A stretch of 64,000 nucleotides of DNA from a gamma proteobacterium symbiont of Ctena orbiculata. GTDB lineage: Bacteria > Pseudomonadota > Gammaproteobacteria > Chromatiales > Chromatiaceae. The number at the start of each line of letters is the position of its first letter. The first letter of the stretch is position 1. The DNA lies in contig NATV01000105.1 of the NCBI GenBank assembly GCA_003094535.1, positions 1-64,000 on the forward strand, in the 5' to 3' direction. Shown in pieces: positions 28,998 through 39,086 of the stretch. The position numbers and the translations under genes were made by a program. The notes beneath the pieces were generated by a model. The model searched no databases. It was not told where the DNA came from and saw nothing but the letters and a program-made list of their open reading frames with translations.

Positions 28998-31130
28998 ATG
29001 TATATCTGTCTGATAAGCGTGCACGGCCTGATTCGCGGTCACGATCTGGAACTCGGTCGCGATGCGGACACCGGAGGACAAACCAAGTATGTGGTCGATC
29101 TGGCCAGGGCATTGGCGGAGCTGGATTCGGTCTCTCAGGTCGACCTGGTGACGCGGCGGGTGGTGGATGCCGACGTCAGCGATGACTATGCCGAAGTTAT
29201 AGAACCCCTCTCCGCCAAGGCGAGGATCGTGCGCGTCGATGCGGGTCCCGATGGCTATCTGATGAAAGAGACCCTGTGGGACCACCTCGACAGTTTCATG
29301 GACAACCTGCTCAACTGGCTGAATGAACAACCACGCATGCCGGATATCGTCCACACCCATTATGCCGATGCCGGTTATGTCGGTGTCAGACTCTCCCATC
29401 TACTGGGCGTTCCTTTGGTCCATACCGGTCACTCCCTGGGGCGTGACAAGCGACATCAGTTGTTGGCGAAAGGATTGTCCGGGCAGGAGATCGATCAGCG
29501 CTACAACATGGATCGGCGCATCGAGGCGGAAGAGGAGCTGTTGGCGAACGCGGATCTGGTCATCACCAGCACCCATAACGAGATCGAGGAGCAGTACAGC
29601 CTCTACAACTACTACCAGCCGGACAATATGGCGGTAATTCCGCCGGGGACGGATCTGACCCAGTTTCACCCGCCCGGTCAATCCGCTAACGAGATTCCCT
29701 TTGCCAAGAGCCTGGGGCGTTTTCTGCAGCAGCCGGACAAGCCGATCATACTCGCGCTATCGCGCCCGGATGAGCGTAAGAATATCCTCACCCTGCTCGA
29801 GGTATACGGCGAATCGAGCCAGCTGCAGAAGGCGGCCAATCTGGTGATCATCGCCGGCAATCGCGATGACATCAGGGATATGGAGAGCGGTCCCCAGGCG
29901 GTGATGACCGACCTGTTGATGCTGATCGATCTCTACGACCTCTATGGCCATGTGGCGATCCCGAAGCGCCACCTGGCCAAGGAGGTGCCCGATATCTATC
30001 GTCTGGCATCGCTTTCCAAAGGGGTGTTCGTCAATCCGGCCCTCACCGAACCCTTCGGACTCACCCTGCTCGAGGCCGCCGCCAGCGGCCTGCCCCTGAT
30101 CGCCACCGAAAACGGCGGACCGGTGGATATCATCGGCAACTGCCGGAACGGCCTGCTGGTCGATCCGTTGGACAAGAAGGCGATCCGGCGCAGTCTGCTG
30201 AAGATTCTCCACGACAACACGCTGTGGCAGAAATTCTCCCGCAACGGTCTGACCGGGGTTCGCAAGCACTATTCGTGGAAGGCCCACGCCAAGAACTACT
30301 TCTCCCGCATCGAACCGCTGCCGGCGGGATACGACCGCCTGCCCACCAAGCCTCCCAGGCATGTCAAGCACCGCTATCGGGATCGCGCCATCTTTACCGA
30401 TCTCGATCAGAACCTGCTCGGCAATCCATCCGGGCTGAAACAGTTTGTCGAGGTGATGCGTCAGAATCGGAAATGCGCCACCTTCGGTATCGCCACGGGC
30501 AGGCGCCTGGATGATGCGCTGACGATGATGAAGAAGTTCTCCATACCCATCCCCGATGTCCTGATCAGCAGCCTGGGCACCAAGATTCACTATACCCGGG
30601 GGCTTTCCATCGACGACTTCTGGATCGAACATATCGACCACCTCTGGCAGCCCAAGAGCGTTCGCCGGGTGCTGGCGGATCTGCCCGGAATCAAACCCCA
30701 GCCCAAGCAGGAACAGAGCTATTTCAAAATCGCCTACCACTACGATCCCAACAAGGCGCCTTCGGTGGATGAGATCAATGCCCTGCTGCATAAAGAGGAG
30801 CTGACCTGTAACGTGATCCACGCCTTCGGCCAGTTTCTCGATATCCTGCCCTCCCGCGCCTCCAAGGGGCAGGCATTGCGCTACGTGGCGCAACGCCTCG
30901 ATATCCCCCTGGAACATATACTGGTGGCGGGGGGCTCCGGTGCCGATGAGGATATGATGCGCGGCAACACCCTGGCGGTGGTGGTGGCCAACCGCCACCA
31001 CGAGGAGCTCTCCCACATGATCGATCACGAACGTATCTATTTCGCCAACCGCTCCCACGCCTTGGGCATTCTGGAGGCCATCGATCACTACGATTTCTTC
31101 AAGCGCTGCAATATACCGGAAGAGCAATGA
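28998..31130 (+). CDS. Sucrose-phosphate synthase (GT-B plus HAD-like C-terminus)
   Basis: VHGLIRGHDLELGRDADTGGQTKYVVDLARAL; HTGHSLGRDKR; ALTEPFGLTLLEAAASGLP; HAD-like C-terminus. Confidence 0.93.
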   Translation: MYICLISVHGLIRGHDLELGRDADTGGQTKYVVDLARALAELDSVSQVDLVTRRVVDADVSDDYAEVIEPLSAKARIVRVDAGPDGYLMKETLWDHLDSFMDNLLNWLNEQPRMPDIVHTHYADAGYVGVRLSHLLGVPLVHTGHSLGRDKRHQLLAKGLSGQEIDQRYNMDRRIEAEEELLANADLVITSTHNEIEEQYSLYNYYQPDNMAVIPPGTDLTQFHPPGQSANEIPFAKSLGRFLQQPDKPIILALSRPDERKNILTLLEVYGESSQLQKAANLVIIAGNRDDIRDMESGPQAVMTDLLMLIDLYDLYGHVAIPKRHLAKEVPDIYRLASLSKGVFVNPALTEPFGLTLLEAAASGLPLIATENGGPVDIIGNCRNGLLVDPLDKKAIRRSLLKILHDNTLWQKFSRNGLTGVRKHYSWKAHAKNYFSRIEPLPAGYDRLPTKPPRHVKHRYRDRAIFTDLDQNLLGNPSGLKQFVEVMRQNRKCATFGIATGRRLDDALTMMKKFSIPIPDVLISSLGTKIHYTRGLSIDDFWIEHIDHLWQPKSVRRVLADLPGIKPQPKQEQSYFKIAYHYDPNKAPSVDEINALLHKEELTCNVIHAFGQFLDILPSRASKGQALRYVAQRLDIPLEHILVAGGSGADEDMMRGNTLAVVVANRHHEELSHMIDHERIYFANRSHALGILEAIDHYDFFKRCNIPEEQ

Positions 31131-31975
31131 GCCAACGTTTGTTAGTCTGTACCGATCTGGATCGAACCCTTATCCCCAACGGCCCCCAGCCCGAGTCCCC
31201 GGGAGCCATGGAGCGCTTCAAACAGCTGTGCGCCAGCGATTCTGTTCTCCTCGCCTATGTCAGCGGCAGGGATCGGGTGCTGGTGAAAAAGGCAATCGCC
31301 GATTACTCCCTGCCGCAACCCGACTATGTCATCGGTGATGTGGGTACCAGCCTCTACCAGGTCGGCGTGGACGACGCATGGCGTCATCAGGCCGATTGGG
31401 AAGCGGAGATCAGCCAGGACTGGAAGGGAAGGTCCCATGGGGATCTGAAACGACTCTTTGCCGACATCCAGGGACTGCGTCTACAGGAGGATGAGAAGCA
31501 GAACCGCTTCAAATTGAGTTACTACGCCTCCCCCGATCTGGCGGTCCAGCCGATGCTGGAGGAGATGCAGACCCGACTCCGTGCGGAAACGGTGGCCGCC
31601 AGCCTGATCTGGAGTGTGGATGAGACCACCGATACCGGATTGCTCGATGTCCTCCCCGAGCGGGCAACCAAGTACCATGCCATCGACTTTCTCAGACAGT
31701 CTCTGGACTATGGTCTCTATGAGACTCTCTTTTCCGGCGACAGCGGCAATGACATGGAGGTGCTGATCAGTCCGATCCCCGCGGTGCTGGTTGCGAATGC
31801 CCAACCCGAGGTCAGAGAGCAGGCGCAACGGCTCGTGGATGAGCAAGGCAACGGCGGGAGTCTCTACATGGCCAAGGGTGGCTTCATGGCGATGAACGGC
31901 AACTACAGCGCCGGCATTCTGGAAGGTGCGGCGCACTACCAGCCGCAGTTGATCTCGCTATTGTTCGAGCTCTGA
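31127..31975 (+). CDS. HAD family sucrose-phosphate phosphatase-like protein
   Basis: CTDLDRTLIPNG; GDSGNDMEVL. Confidence 0.9.
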   Translation: MSQRLLVCTDLDRTLIPNGPQPESPGAMERFKQLCASDSVLLAYVSGRDRVLVKKAIADYSLPQPDYVIGDVGTSLYQVGVDDAWRHQADWEAEISQDWKGRSHGDLKRLFADIQGLRLQEDEKQNRFKLSYYASPDLAVQPMLEEMQTRLRAETVAASLIWSVDETTDTGLLDVLPERATKYHAIDFLRQSLDYGLYETLFSGDSGNDMEVLISPIPAVLVANAQPEVREQAQRLVDEQGNGGSLYMAKGGFMAMNGNYSAGILEGAAHYQPQLISLLFEL

Positions 31976-31985
31976 GAAAGCGACC

Positions 31986-32873
31986 ATGAATAGAAGCGGC
32001 ATTGCGATTTTCGGCGAAGTGCTGTTCGACTGTTTTCCCGACGGCGAAAGGGTGTTGGGCGGCGCCCCCTTCAATGTGGCCTGGCATCTGCAGGCATTCG
32101 GCCGCTCGCCGCGCTTTATCAGTCGCATCGGCCGGGACGGGGAGGGCGATGCCATTCTGCGGTCGATGCGGCAGTGGGGAATGAACACCGAGAGCCTGCA
32201 GCGGGATGGGCAACACCCCACGGGCAGGGTGATGATCACCCTCGAGGGCGGCGAGCCGAGCTATGAGATCGTCGCCGATGTGGCCTATGACTTCATCGCC
32301 GGCGCCGAGCTGACTGAGCTTCAGGCGACCACCCTCTACCACGGCAGCCTGGGATTGCGCAATCCCATCGCCAGGGATGCCCTGAGCCGGTTGAAGCAGA
32401 ATCATCCAGGGCGCATCTTCATGGATGTCAATCTTCGCGATCCCTGGTGGCGGCGGGAGTCTGTCCTGGATTGGGTGGCGGATGCGGACTGGGTCAAACT
32501 GAATGATGATGAGCTGGTTCGGCTCAACGGCGAGCGCGATGATCTCCCGGCCGCGGCAACCGCCTTCAGGCAGCGCTACGATCTTCAAGGCCTGGTGGTA
32601 ACGCTTGGCGAGCGGGGGGTGCTGGCGGTGGCCGCTGATGAGCGGGCCTACCGCATCGAGCCGGAGGTCAATCTCGATCTGGTGGATACGGTGGGCGCAG
32701 GGGATGCCCTGTCGTCGGTGATCATCCTCGGCTTGGAACAGGGCTGGCCGTTGCAGCTAACCCTTGAACGCGCCCAGGAATTTGCCTCTGCCATTGTCGG
32801 CAGGCGCGGTGCGGTGGTGGATGAAGCCACTTTTTATCGCGGTTTTATCGAAGCCTGGGAGCTAGGACTGTAG
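31986..32873 (+). CDS. PfkB family carbohydrate kinase (fructokinase-like)
   Basis: GEVLFDCFPDGERVLGGAPFNVAWHLQAFG; DTVGAGDALSS. Confidence 0.9.
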   Translation: MNRSGIAIFGEVLFDCFPDGERVLGGAPFNVAWHLQAFGRSPRFISRIGRDGEGDAILRSMRQWGMNTESLQRDGQHPTGRVMITLEGGEPSYEIVADVAYDFIAGAELTELQATTLYHGSLGLRNPIARDALSRLKQNHPGRIFMDVNLRDPWWRRESVLDWVADADWVKLNDDELVRLNGERDDLPAAATAFRQRYDLQGLVVTLGERGVLAVAADERAYRIEPEVNLDLVDTVGAGDALSSVIILGLEQGWPLQLTLERAQEFASAIVGRRGAVVDEATFYRGFIEAWELGL

Positions 32874-32895
32874 GCTGCGGCTTGCCGCACCCTAC
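32870..32895. repeat. REP-like hairpin GTAGGcTGCGGC-TT-GCCGCAcCCTAC
   Basis: Near-perfect inverted repeat overlapping the fructokinase stop codon. Confidence 0.55.
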
Positions 32896-33057
32896 ATCCA
32901 ATTCGCTTATCTACGTAGCAGGATCTCTCTGCTCTTATATAATGCCTGGGTGTAGTTCCGATCCATCTGAGCAGGCTATCCAGAATCAGACTCATTGGGT
33001 TAGTATCTACGTTCTCGGCAAGCCGGTCCGGCAAATTGTTTTTTCAGGTTCACAGCT

Positions 33058-35058
33058 ATGTATGAACAGGTCTCCCATTCGCTTCTGAACCAGATACTCG
33101 ATGAGATCAAGCCTGAACTCCGGGAGCGCGATCTGCGCCATTTCTACACCCGTCTCGGGGCAAACTTCTATGTCATCCATCAGCTGTTTCACTACCTCTA
33201 TGGCAAGCGCGAGGACTTCAAGGAGCAGATGATCCACCTGGTGGAGGTAATGGCGACGCGCTATATCCAGCGCCACATCTCCCTCAAACAGCTCGACAGC
33301 GAGCGCGAGCGGGACCACAACTGGTTCCTCAGCCAGGAGTGGGTGGGCATGGCCCTCTATGCCGACAGCTTTGCCGAAGATCTCCAGGGCGTCGAGAGCA
33401 AGCTGCCCTACCTGCAGGAGCTGGGCATCAACATGGTGCACGTGATGCCGATCATGATCTGCCCGGAGGGCGCCAGCGACGGCGGCTATGCGGTGAGCGA
33501 TTTTCGCAACGTGGATCCCCGTGTCGGCAATCTTGAAGACATCAACACCATGGCCGCTTCGGCACGCAAACGGGGCATGCTGCTGATCCTGGACATGGTG
33601 CTCAACCACACCTCCGACGAACACGAGTGGGCACAGCGGGCACGGGCCGGTGAAAAGCGCTATCAGGACTACTTCTACATCTTCGACAACCGGGATATCC
33701 CGGATATGTTCGAAGAGACCATGCCGGAGATCTTCCCCGAATCCTCCCCGGGAAATTTCACCTGGGATGAGACCATGGAGAAGTGGGTGATGACCGTCTT
33801 CAACCACTACCAGTGGGATCTCAACTACAGCAATCCCTCGGTCTTCATCGAGATGCTGGACAACAACCTCTTCTGGGCCAACCAGGGGGCCGATATCCTG
33901 CGCCTCGATGCGGTGGCGTTTTTGTGGAAGAAGATCGGCACCACCTGCCAGAACGAGCGCGAGGCCCATCTGATTCTGCAACTGATGAAGGATTGCTGCC
34001 AGGTCACGGCGCCGGGGGTTCTCTTCATCGCCGAGGCGATCGTCGCCCCGGTGGAGATCACAAAATACTTCGGCGAGGATGCGGTGATCGCAAAGGAGTG
34101 TGAAATCGCCTACAACGCCACCTACATGGCGCTGCTGTGGGACGCCGTCGCCACCAAAAATACACAGCTGTTATGGCAGGGCATTCAGAGTCTGCCGACC
34201 AAGCTGGATCGCGCAACCTGGCTCAACTACCTGCGCTGCCATGACGACATCGGGCTCGGCTTCGACGATGCCGATATCGTTCGCGCCGGTTACCAGCCTG
34301 CCGCCCATCGTCAATTCCTGGTCGATTTCTTCACCGGTCAATACAGCGATTCCCCAGCCCGGGGCGAACCTTTCGGGGTCAACCAGAAGACCGGGGATGC
34401 ACGCATATCGGGCTCCCTGGCCTCCCTGGTGGGTTTGGAGGCCGCGATTGAAGCGGGTGACGATGCCGCCATCGAGCGTGCGGTGAAGATCATTCTTCTG
34501 GTGCACAGCATGATCTGCTCCTTTGGCGGCATTCCCCTGCTCTATTACGGCGACGAGATCGGCACGCTGAATGATCGCAGCTTCATGGAGGATGAGAACA
34601 AGGCGGGAGACAACCGCTGGATGCACAGGCCCACGATCGATTGGGAGAGAGCGGAGCGTCGTCATCAGCACGGCACCCCGGAGCAGCGGATCTTCGACGG
34701 GCTGAAGAAGATGATCGCGGTGCGCAAGGGTATTCCGGCCTTCGCCGACTTCAACAACCGGGAGCTGATCGATGTCAACAACCCCCACCTCTTCGTCTTC
34801 TGGCGCACCGATCCCTTCATGCCCCTGGGCTCGGTGTTGGTGGTCTGCAACTTCGACGATTCACCCCAGTTCATGGAGCTATCCGCGCTGGGCAATCGCG
34901 GCATGTTCGAATACGGTAACCTCAGGGATATCTACTCCGGTGAATCGCCCAGGCTGTTCAAGGAGCAACTGGTGGTGCCTCCCTATCATTTCTACTGGCT
35001 GACCGATGAACGCCCCGATATGGGATTCCAAAATCCGTTGCGAAACAACCAGGCGTGA
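33058..35058 (+). CDS. Amylosucrase-like GH13 enzyme
   Basis: ILDMVLNHTSDEHEWA; ILRLDAVAFLWK; FIAEAIV; LNYLRCHDDIG. Confidence 0.9.
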   Translation: MYEQVSHSLLNQILDEIKPELRERDLRHFYTRLGANFYVIHQLFHYLYGKREDFKEQMIHLVEVMATRYIQRHISLKQLDSERERDHNWFLSQEWVGMALYADSFAEDLQGVESKLPYLQELGINMVHVMPIMICPEGASDGGYAVSDFRNVDPRVGNLEDINTMAASARKRGMLLILDMVLNHTSDEHEWAQRARAGEKRYQDYFYIFDNRDIPDMFEETMPEIFPESSPGNFTWDETMEKWVMTVFNHYQWDLNYSNPSVFIEMLDNNLFWANQGADILRLDAVAFLWKKIGTTCQNEREAHLILQLMKDCCQVTAPGVLFIAEAIVAPVEITKYFGEDAVIAKECEIAYNATYMALLWDAVATKNTQLLWQGIQSLPTKLDRATWLNYLRCHDDIGLGFDDADIVRAGYQPAAHRQFLVDFFTGQYSDSPARGEPFGVNQKTGDARISGSLASLVGLEAAIEAGDDAAIERAVKIILLVHSMICSFGGIPLLYYGDEIGTLNDRSFMEDENKAGDNRWMHRPTIDWERAERRHQHGTPEQRIFDGLKKMIAVRKGIPAFADFNNRELIDVNNPHLFVFWRTDPFMPLGSVLVVCNFDDSPQFMELSALGNRGMFEYGNLRDIYSGESPRLFKEQLVVPPYHFYWLTDERPDMGFQNPLRNNQA

Positions 35059-35108
35059 ACTATTTGTGAGATTTATGTGAACATTCCGCCATCAGACTCT
35101 GGTTAATT

Positions 35109-35837
35109 GTGGTAATGATCAATCCAATGCGCAGAAAAGTACTGATCGTTGAAGACGAGCCCGATATCGCACATCTGGTGCAGACCCACTTGACCGATAT
35201 CGGCTGTGACGCCGACATCGCCGGCAATGGTGCCGCGGCGATGAAACTGTTCAAGCAGGGGGGCTATGACCTGGTGGTGCTCGATCTGATGTTGCCGGAC
35301 ACCGACGGTCTGACCCTCTGCCGCAGCATGCGCGCGACCCCCGACTACGTGGCGATACTCATGCTGACCGCCAAGACCACGGAGCTCGACCGGGTGGTGG
35401 GGCTCGAGATGGGGGCCGACGACTATCTCACCAAGCCATTCAGCATCCCGGAACTGCTGGCGCGGATCAAGGCCCTGTTTCGCCGCATGGAGGCGCTGCA
35501 GAGCAAGGGGGCGGAGAGCGATACCCAGGAGCTCGTCCAGCGGGGCGGTCTCTCCATCGACGTCGATAAGCGGAGTGTGAAGATCGACGACAGGCCGGTG
35601 GAATTGACGGCAAAGGAGTTCGATCTGCTGCTCTTCTTCGCCCGCCATCCCGGGCGTGTCTTCAGCCGCATCCAACTCCTGGACAAGGTCTGGGGATACA
35701 ACCACGACGGCTATGAACACACCGTCAACTCCCATATCAACAGATTGCGCTCAAAGATCGAAGTGGATCCAGCCGATCCTCGTTATGTGCTCACGGTGTG
35801 GGGAGTGGGTTACAAATTCAGCGAGGAGCAGGCGTGA
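35109..35837 (+). CDS. OmpR-family response regulator
   Basis: REC plus winged-helix C-terminus (WGYNHDGYEHTVNSHINRLRSKIE...GVGYKF). Confidence 0.94.
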   Translation: MVMINPMRRKVLIVEDEPDIAHLVQTHLTDIGCDADIAGNGAAAMKLFKQGGYDLVVLDLMLPDTDGLTLCRSMRATPDYVAILMLTAKTTELDRVVGLEMGADDYLTKPFSIPELLARIKALFRRMEALQSKGAESDTQELVQRGGLSIDVDKRSVKIDDRPVELTAKEFDLLLFFARHPGRVFSRIQLLDKVWGYNHDGYEHTVNSHINRLRSKIEVDPADPRYVLTVWGVGYKFSEEQA

Positions 35838-35890
35838 GTGTGGCAAGATATGTCTGATCACTAAACCTATTTCACAAAAGACGCGGTTAC

Positions 35891-37366
35891 ATGTTTCGAA
35901 CCCTCTACGCTCGGCTCTCCCTTGCCCTTATCGGTCTCTTCCTGGTGACCGGGCTGCTCTACACCCTGATTACCACCGCAACCACCGAGCGCCACCTGCA
36001 GGAGATCACCCAGCACTTCAATCGCGATCTCGCCGCGAGGATCGTCGCCGACCGGGGCCTGGTGATCGATGGCGAGATGGATGACAAGGCGCTTAAGAAG
36101 ACCTTCAGTGTCTACATGGATATCAATCCCAGCATCGAGATCTATCTCCTCGACAAGGAGGGTACGATCCTCGCCTTTTCCGCCGATCCCGGAAAAGTGA
36201 AGCGCAAACGGGTCGATCTGCAACCGATCCAGGCCTTCATGGACGGCGAGGGCTTCCCCCTGCTGGGTGACGACCCGCGCTCCCACGAGCGCCGCAAGGC
36301 CTTCTCCGTGACACCGGTGCCCGCCGGCGATATGCCGGCGGGCTATCTCTACGTGGTGCTGCGCGGGGAGGAGTATGACAATGCCGAGCAGGCGGTGGAG
36401 GAGAGCTACGTCCTGCGCTACAGCGCCAGCGCAGTGGCGGTGAGCCTGGGATTCGGCCTTCTCACCGGCCTGCTGCTGTTTCATTGGCTGACCCGTCGCG
36501 TGCAGCGACTCTCCCAGGTCATGTCCTCCTTTCAACAGAGCGATTTCACCCGGCATGAGCCGTTTAGGAAAATCGAATCAGGTCCCGGCGGCGATGAGGT
36601 TGATCGCCTCGGCGCCGCCTTCGACGAGATGGCGGCCCGCATCATCGATCAGTGGGGCCAGCTCAAGGAGCAGGACAGGCTGCGCCGCGAGCTGGTGGCC
36701 CAGGTTTCCCACGATCTGCGCACACCCCTCGCCGCACTCCACGGCTACCTGGAGACGGTCAACATGAAAGGAGAGGAGCTCAAGGAAGAGCGCAGGGAGG
36801 AGTATCTCGCCATCGCCCTCAATCAGAGCGAGCGCCTCAAGGGCATGGTGGAGGAGCTGTTCGAGCTGGCCCAGCTCGAGGCCCGCGACACCCAGCCGGT
36901 CTGCGAGCCGATGCCCCTCGCGGAGCTGGTGCAGGATGTGTTCCATAAATTTCAGCTGCGCGCCCATGAGTCCGGGATCAGCCTGGGTTGGCGGGTGAGC
37001 GGTCACCAGCCCTATGTAAATGCCGATTTCGCCCTCACCGAACGGGTGCTCGACAACCTCATCGTCAACGCCCTCGACCACGTCGAGAAAGATGGCACGG
37101 TTTCGCTGATGATCTCCGAGCGGGAGCGGGAAGCGGTGGTCAGCATCACCGATAGCGGCGGCGGTATCAGCGAGGATGACCTGCCCCATATCTTCGAGCC
37201 CTTCTACAAAAAACGCCAGGCGGGTAAGGATGGCGACCACGCGGGGTTGGGATTGGCGATCGCGCGGCGGATGGTGGAGCTTCAGGGCGGGACGATTACC
37301 GCGACCAACAGTGAGAGTGGCGGGGCCTGTTTTAGTTTTACCCTGCCGCTCGTTCAGAACGACTGA
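35891..37366 (+). CDS. Sensor histidine kinase
   Basis: TM-HAMP; VSHDLRTPLAALHGYLE; HAGLGLAIARRMVE. Confidence 0.94.
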   Translation: MFRTLYARLSLALIGLFLVTGLLYTLITTATTERHLQEITQHFNRDLAARIVADRGLVIDGEMDDKALKKTFSVYMDINPSIEIYLLDKEGTILAFSADPGKVKRKRVDLQPIQAFMDGEGFPLLGDDPRSHERRKAFSVTPVPAGDMPAGYLYVVLRGEEYDNAEQAVEESYVLRYSASAVAVSLGFGLLTGLLLFHWLTRRVQRLSQVMSSFQQSDFTRHEPFRKIESGPGGDEVDRLGAAFDEMAARIIDQWGQLKEQDRLRRELVAQVSHDLRTPLAALHGYLETVNMKGEELKEERREEYLAIALNQSERLKGMVEELFELAQLEARDTQPVCEPMPLAELVQDVFHKFQLRAHESGISLGWRVSGHQPYVNADFALTERVLDNLIVNALDHVEKDGTVSLMISEREREAVVSITDSGGGISEDDLPHIFEPFYKKRQAGKDGDHAGLGLAIARRMVELQGGTITATNSESGGACFSFTLPLVQND

Positions 37367-37450
37367 CAGGCTGCATGCTATACGGGTGTATGGTTGCAGG
37401 CGCGAATAGCGTCTAGCGGTCTCGTTAATACAAACAGACAGGGCCGCCAA

Positions 37451-37816
37451 ATGAACAATCCGGTCGAAGCCTATTTCGAATCGCTCCCCGAAGAGAGGCG
37501 GACCCTGTTAGGTACCCTTCATCGGCTAATCATCGAGCTCTATCCTGATGCCACTGTAGACATGAAATACAGAATGCCCACCTATCATACGGGTGAGGGC
37601 TGGGTGGCGATCGCGAACCAAAAGAACTATGTTTCACTCTATACCTGTGGCGAACATCACTTAACCAGGTTCAAGAAAAAGCATCCGAAGATTAAAACAG
37701 GCAAGGGCTGTATAAATTTCCGAATCAACGAAAAGCTACCGCTATTTGACGTCAAGCGAGTGGTGAAACATGCGCTTGACTCTCCGAAAGGAGAGCGGCC
37801 CCGGCACGACAGCTGA
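37451..37816 (+). CDS. DUF1801 family protein
   Basis: YPDATVDMKYRMPTYHTGEGWVAIANQKNYVSLY; ATG at 37451. Confidence 0.75.
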   Translation: MNNPVEAYFESLPEERRTLLGTLHRLIIELYPDATVDMKYRMPTYHTGEGWVAIANQKNYVSLYTCGEHHLTRFKKKHPKIKTGKGCINFRINEKLPLFDVKRVVKHALDSPKGERPRHDS

Positions 37817-37910
37817 TCGGCTCGCCTCAGAATTACCGGGCCATACGCAATGAACCTATTTCCGAAGTATAAGCCATACTCATATTCCATCGGTTGAGGG
37901 TTGAGAAGAG

Positions 37911-38273
37911 ATGATTAAATTCGTAATGTGTCTGGCACGACATCCCGATATCACGCGTGCAGCATTCAAGGACTACTGGATGAACAAGCATGGACCATTC
38001 TTTATGCAGAACGCAGATATCATGGGGGCCAAGAAATATGTGCAGTCGCACACATTGGATACACCGCTGAATGCAGGCCTGAGGGATTCAAGGGGCATGC
38101 TGCCGGAATACGATGGTGTAGCTGAAGTCTGGTTCGAATCTGTCGAAGCGCTTATGGAGGGAATGAGTTCCCCCGAGGGCCAGAGACTGGGTGCGGCATT
38201 GCTGGAGGATGAAAAGAACTTCGTCGACCATTCAAGGTCCTCGGCTTTCATTGTTGAAGAGTGCGAGTTCTGA
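37911..38273 (+). CDS. EthD-domain protein
   Basis: KFVMCLARHPDITRAAFKDYWMNKHGPF and YDGVAEVWFESVEAL. Confidence 0.8.
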   Translation: MIKFVMCLARHPDITRAAFKDYWMNKHGPFFMQNADIMGAKKYVQSHTLDTPLNAGLRDSRGMLPEYDGVAEVWFESVEALMEGMSSPEGQRLGAALLEDEKNFVDHSRSSAFIVEECEF

Positions 38274-38591
38274 GGAGAGATTTCTGCCGTTCGGATTGCA
38301 ATTGTCCCTGAACGGGTTTCGTAGGCATCGCAAGCTCTTCCGCTATGGCAGATCCGGCTTCTCACCTTGCCTGTTGCCGTGTAAACGCGTGATCTATTTG
38401 TGATAAATCCGTGATCACCTACGGATCTGCAATCCCTATAATCTGAACCGTAAGCGATCGGGTTCATAGCTGTAACCGCAGATTTTCCCCGTTTTTCCCC
38501 CGTCTTTGGTGGTGAATCTCAGCTTAGAATTCCTGTCAGATGTCCTATGCGGTCCCGCTGTATCGGGTCCGTGTGCGTGAGGAGAAGAGTG

Positions 38592-39086
38592 ATGAAGCGT
38601 AGAAGTTTGATTAAGCTGTTGGGTGCGGCGGCGATCTTGCCGGTAGTCGGCCAGTCGGTACTAGCCAGACAGGATGATAGAACCATGCAAAACGAAAAAC
38701 TCGATCTGACCGATGCCCAGTGGCGGGAGCGGTTGACGCCTGAGCAATATCACATCCTGCGCGAGGAGGGCACCGAGCGGCCGGGGACGAGCCTGCTGTT
38801 GAAAGAGAAACGTCCGGGTATCTACGCCTGCGCGGGTTGCGGCAATCATCTTTTCGATTCCTCGACCAAGTACGAGAGCGGCACCGGGTGGCCGAGCTTT
38901 TACGATCATCTGCCCGACGCTCTGGGCACCAAGAAGGACTACAAGCTGATCTGGCCGCGCACCGAGTACCATTGCGCCCGGTGCGGCGGTCACCATGGGC
39001 ATGTCTTCAACGACGGGCCGGAGCCCACCGGGCTTCGCTACTGCAATAACGGTATCGCACTGAAGTTCATCCCGGCGGAAGCATGA
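38592..39086 (+). CDS. msrB: Peptide-methionine (R)-S-oxide reductase with exported-type N-terminus
   Basis: MKRRSLIKLLGAAAILPVVGQSVLA; zinc motifs CAGC and CARC; GTGWPSF; RYCNNGIALKF. Confidence 0.93.
   Translation: MKRRSLIKLLGAAAILPVVGQSVLARQDDRTMQNEKLDLTDAQWRERLTPEQYHILREEGTERPGTSLLLKEKRPGIYACAGCGNHLFDSSTKYESGTGWPSFYDHLPDALGTKKDYKLIWPRTEYHCARCGGHHGHVFNDGPEPTGLRYCNNGIALKFIPAEA

Noticed and set aside
29757-31127. 456-aa minus-strand ORF opposite sucrose-phosphate synthase
   Set aside because: Antisense shadow of a well-supported gene.
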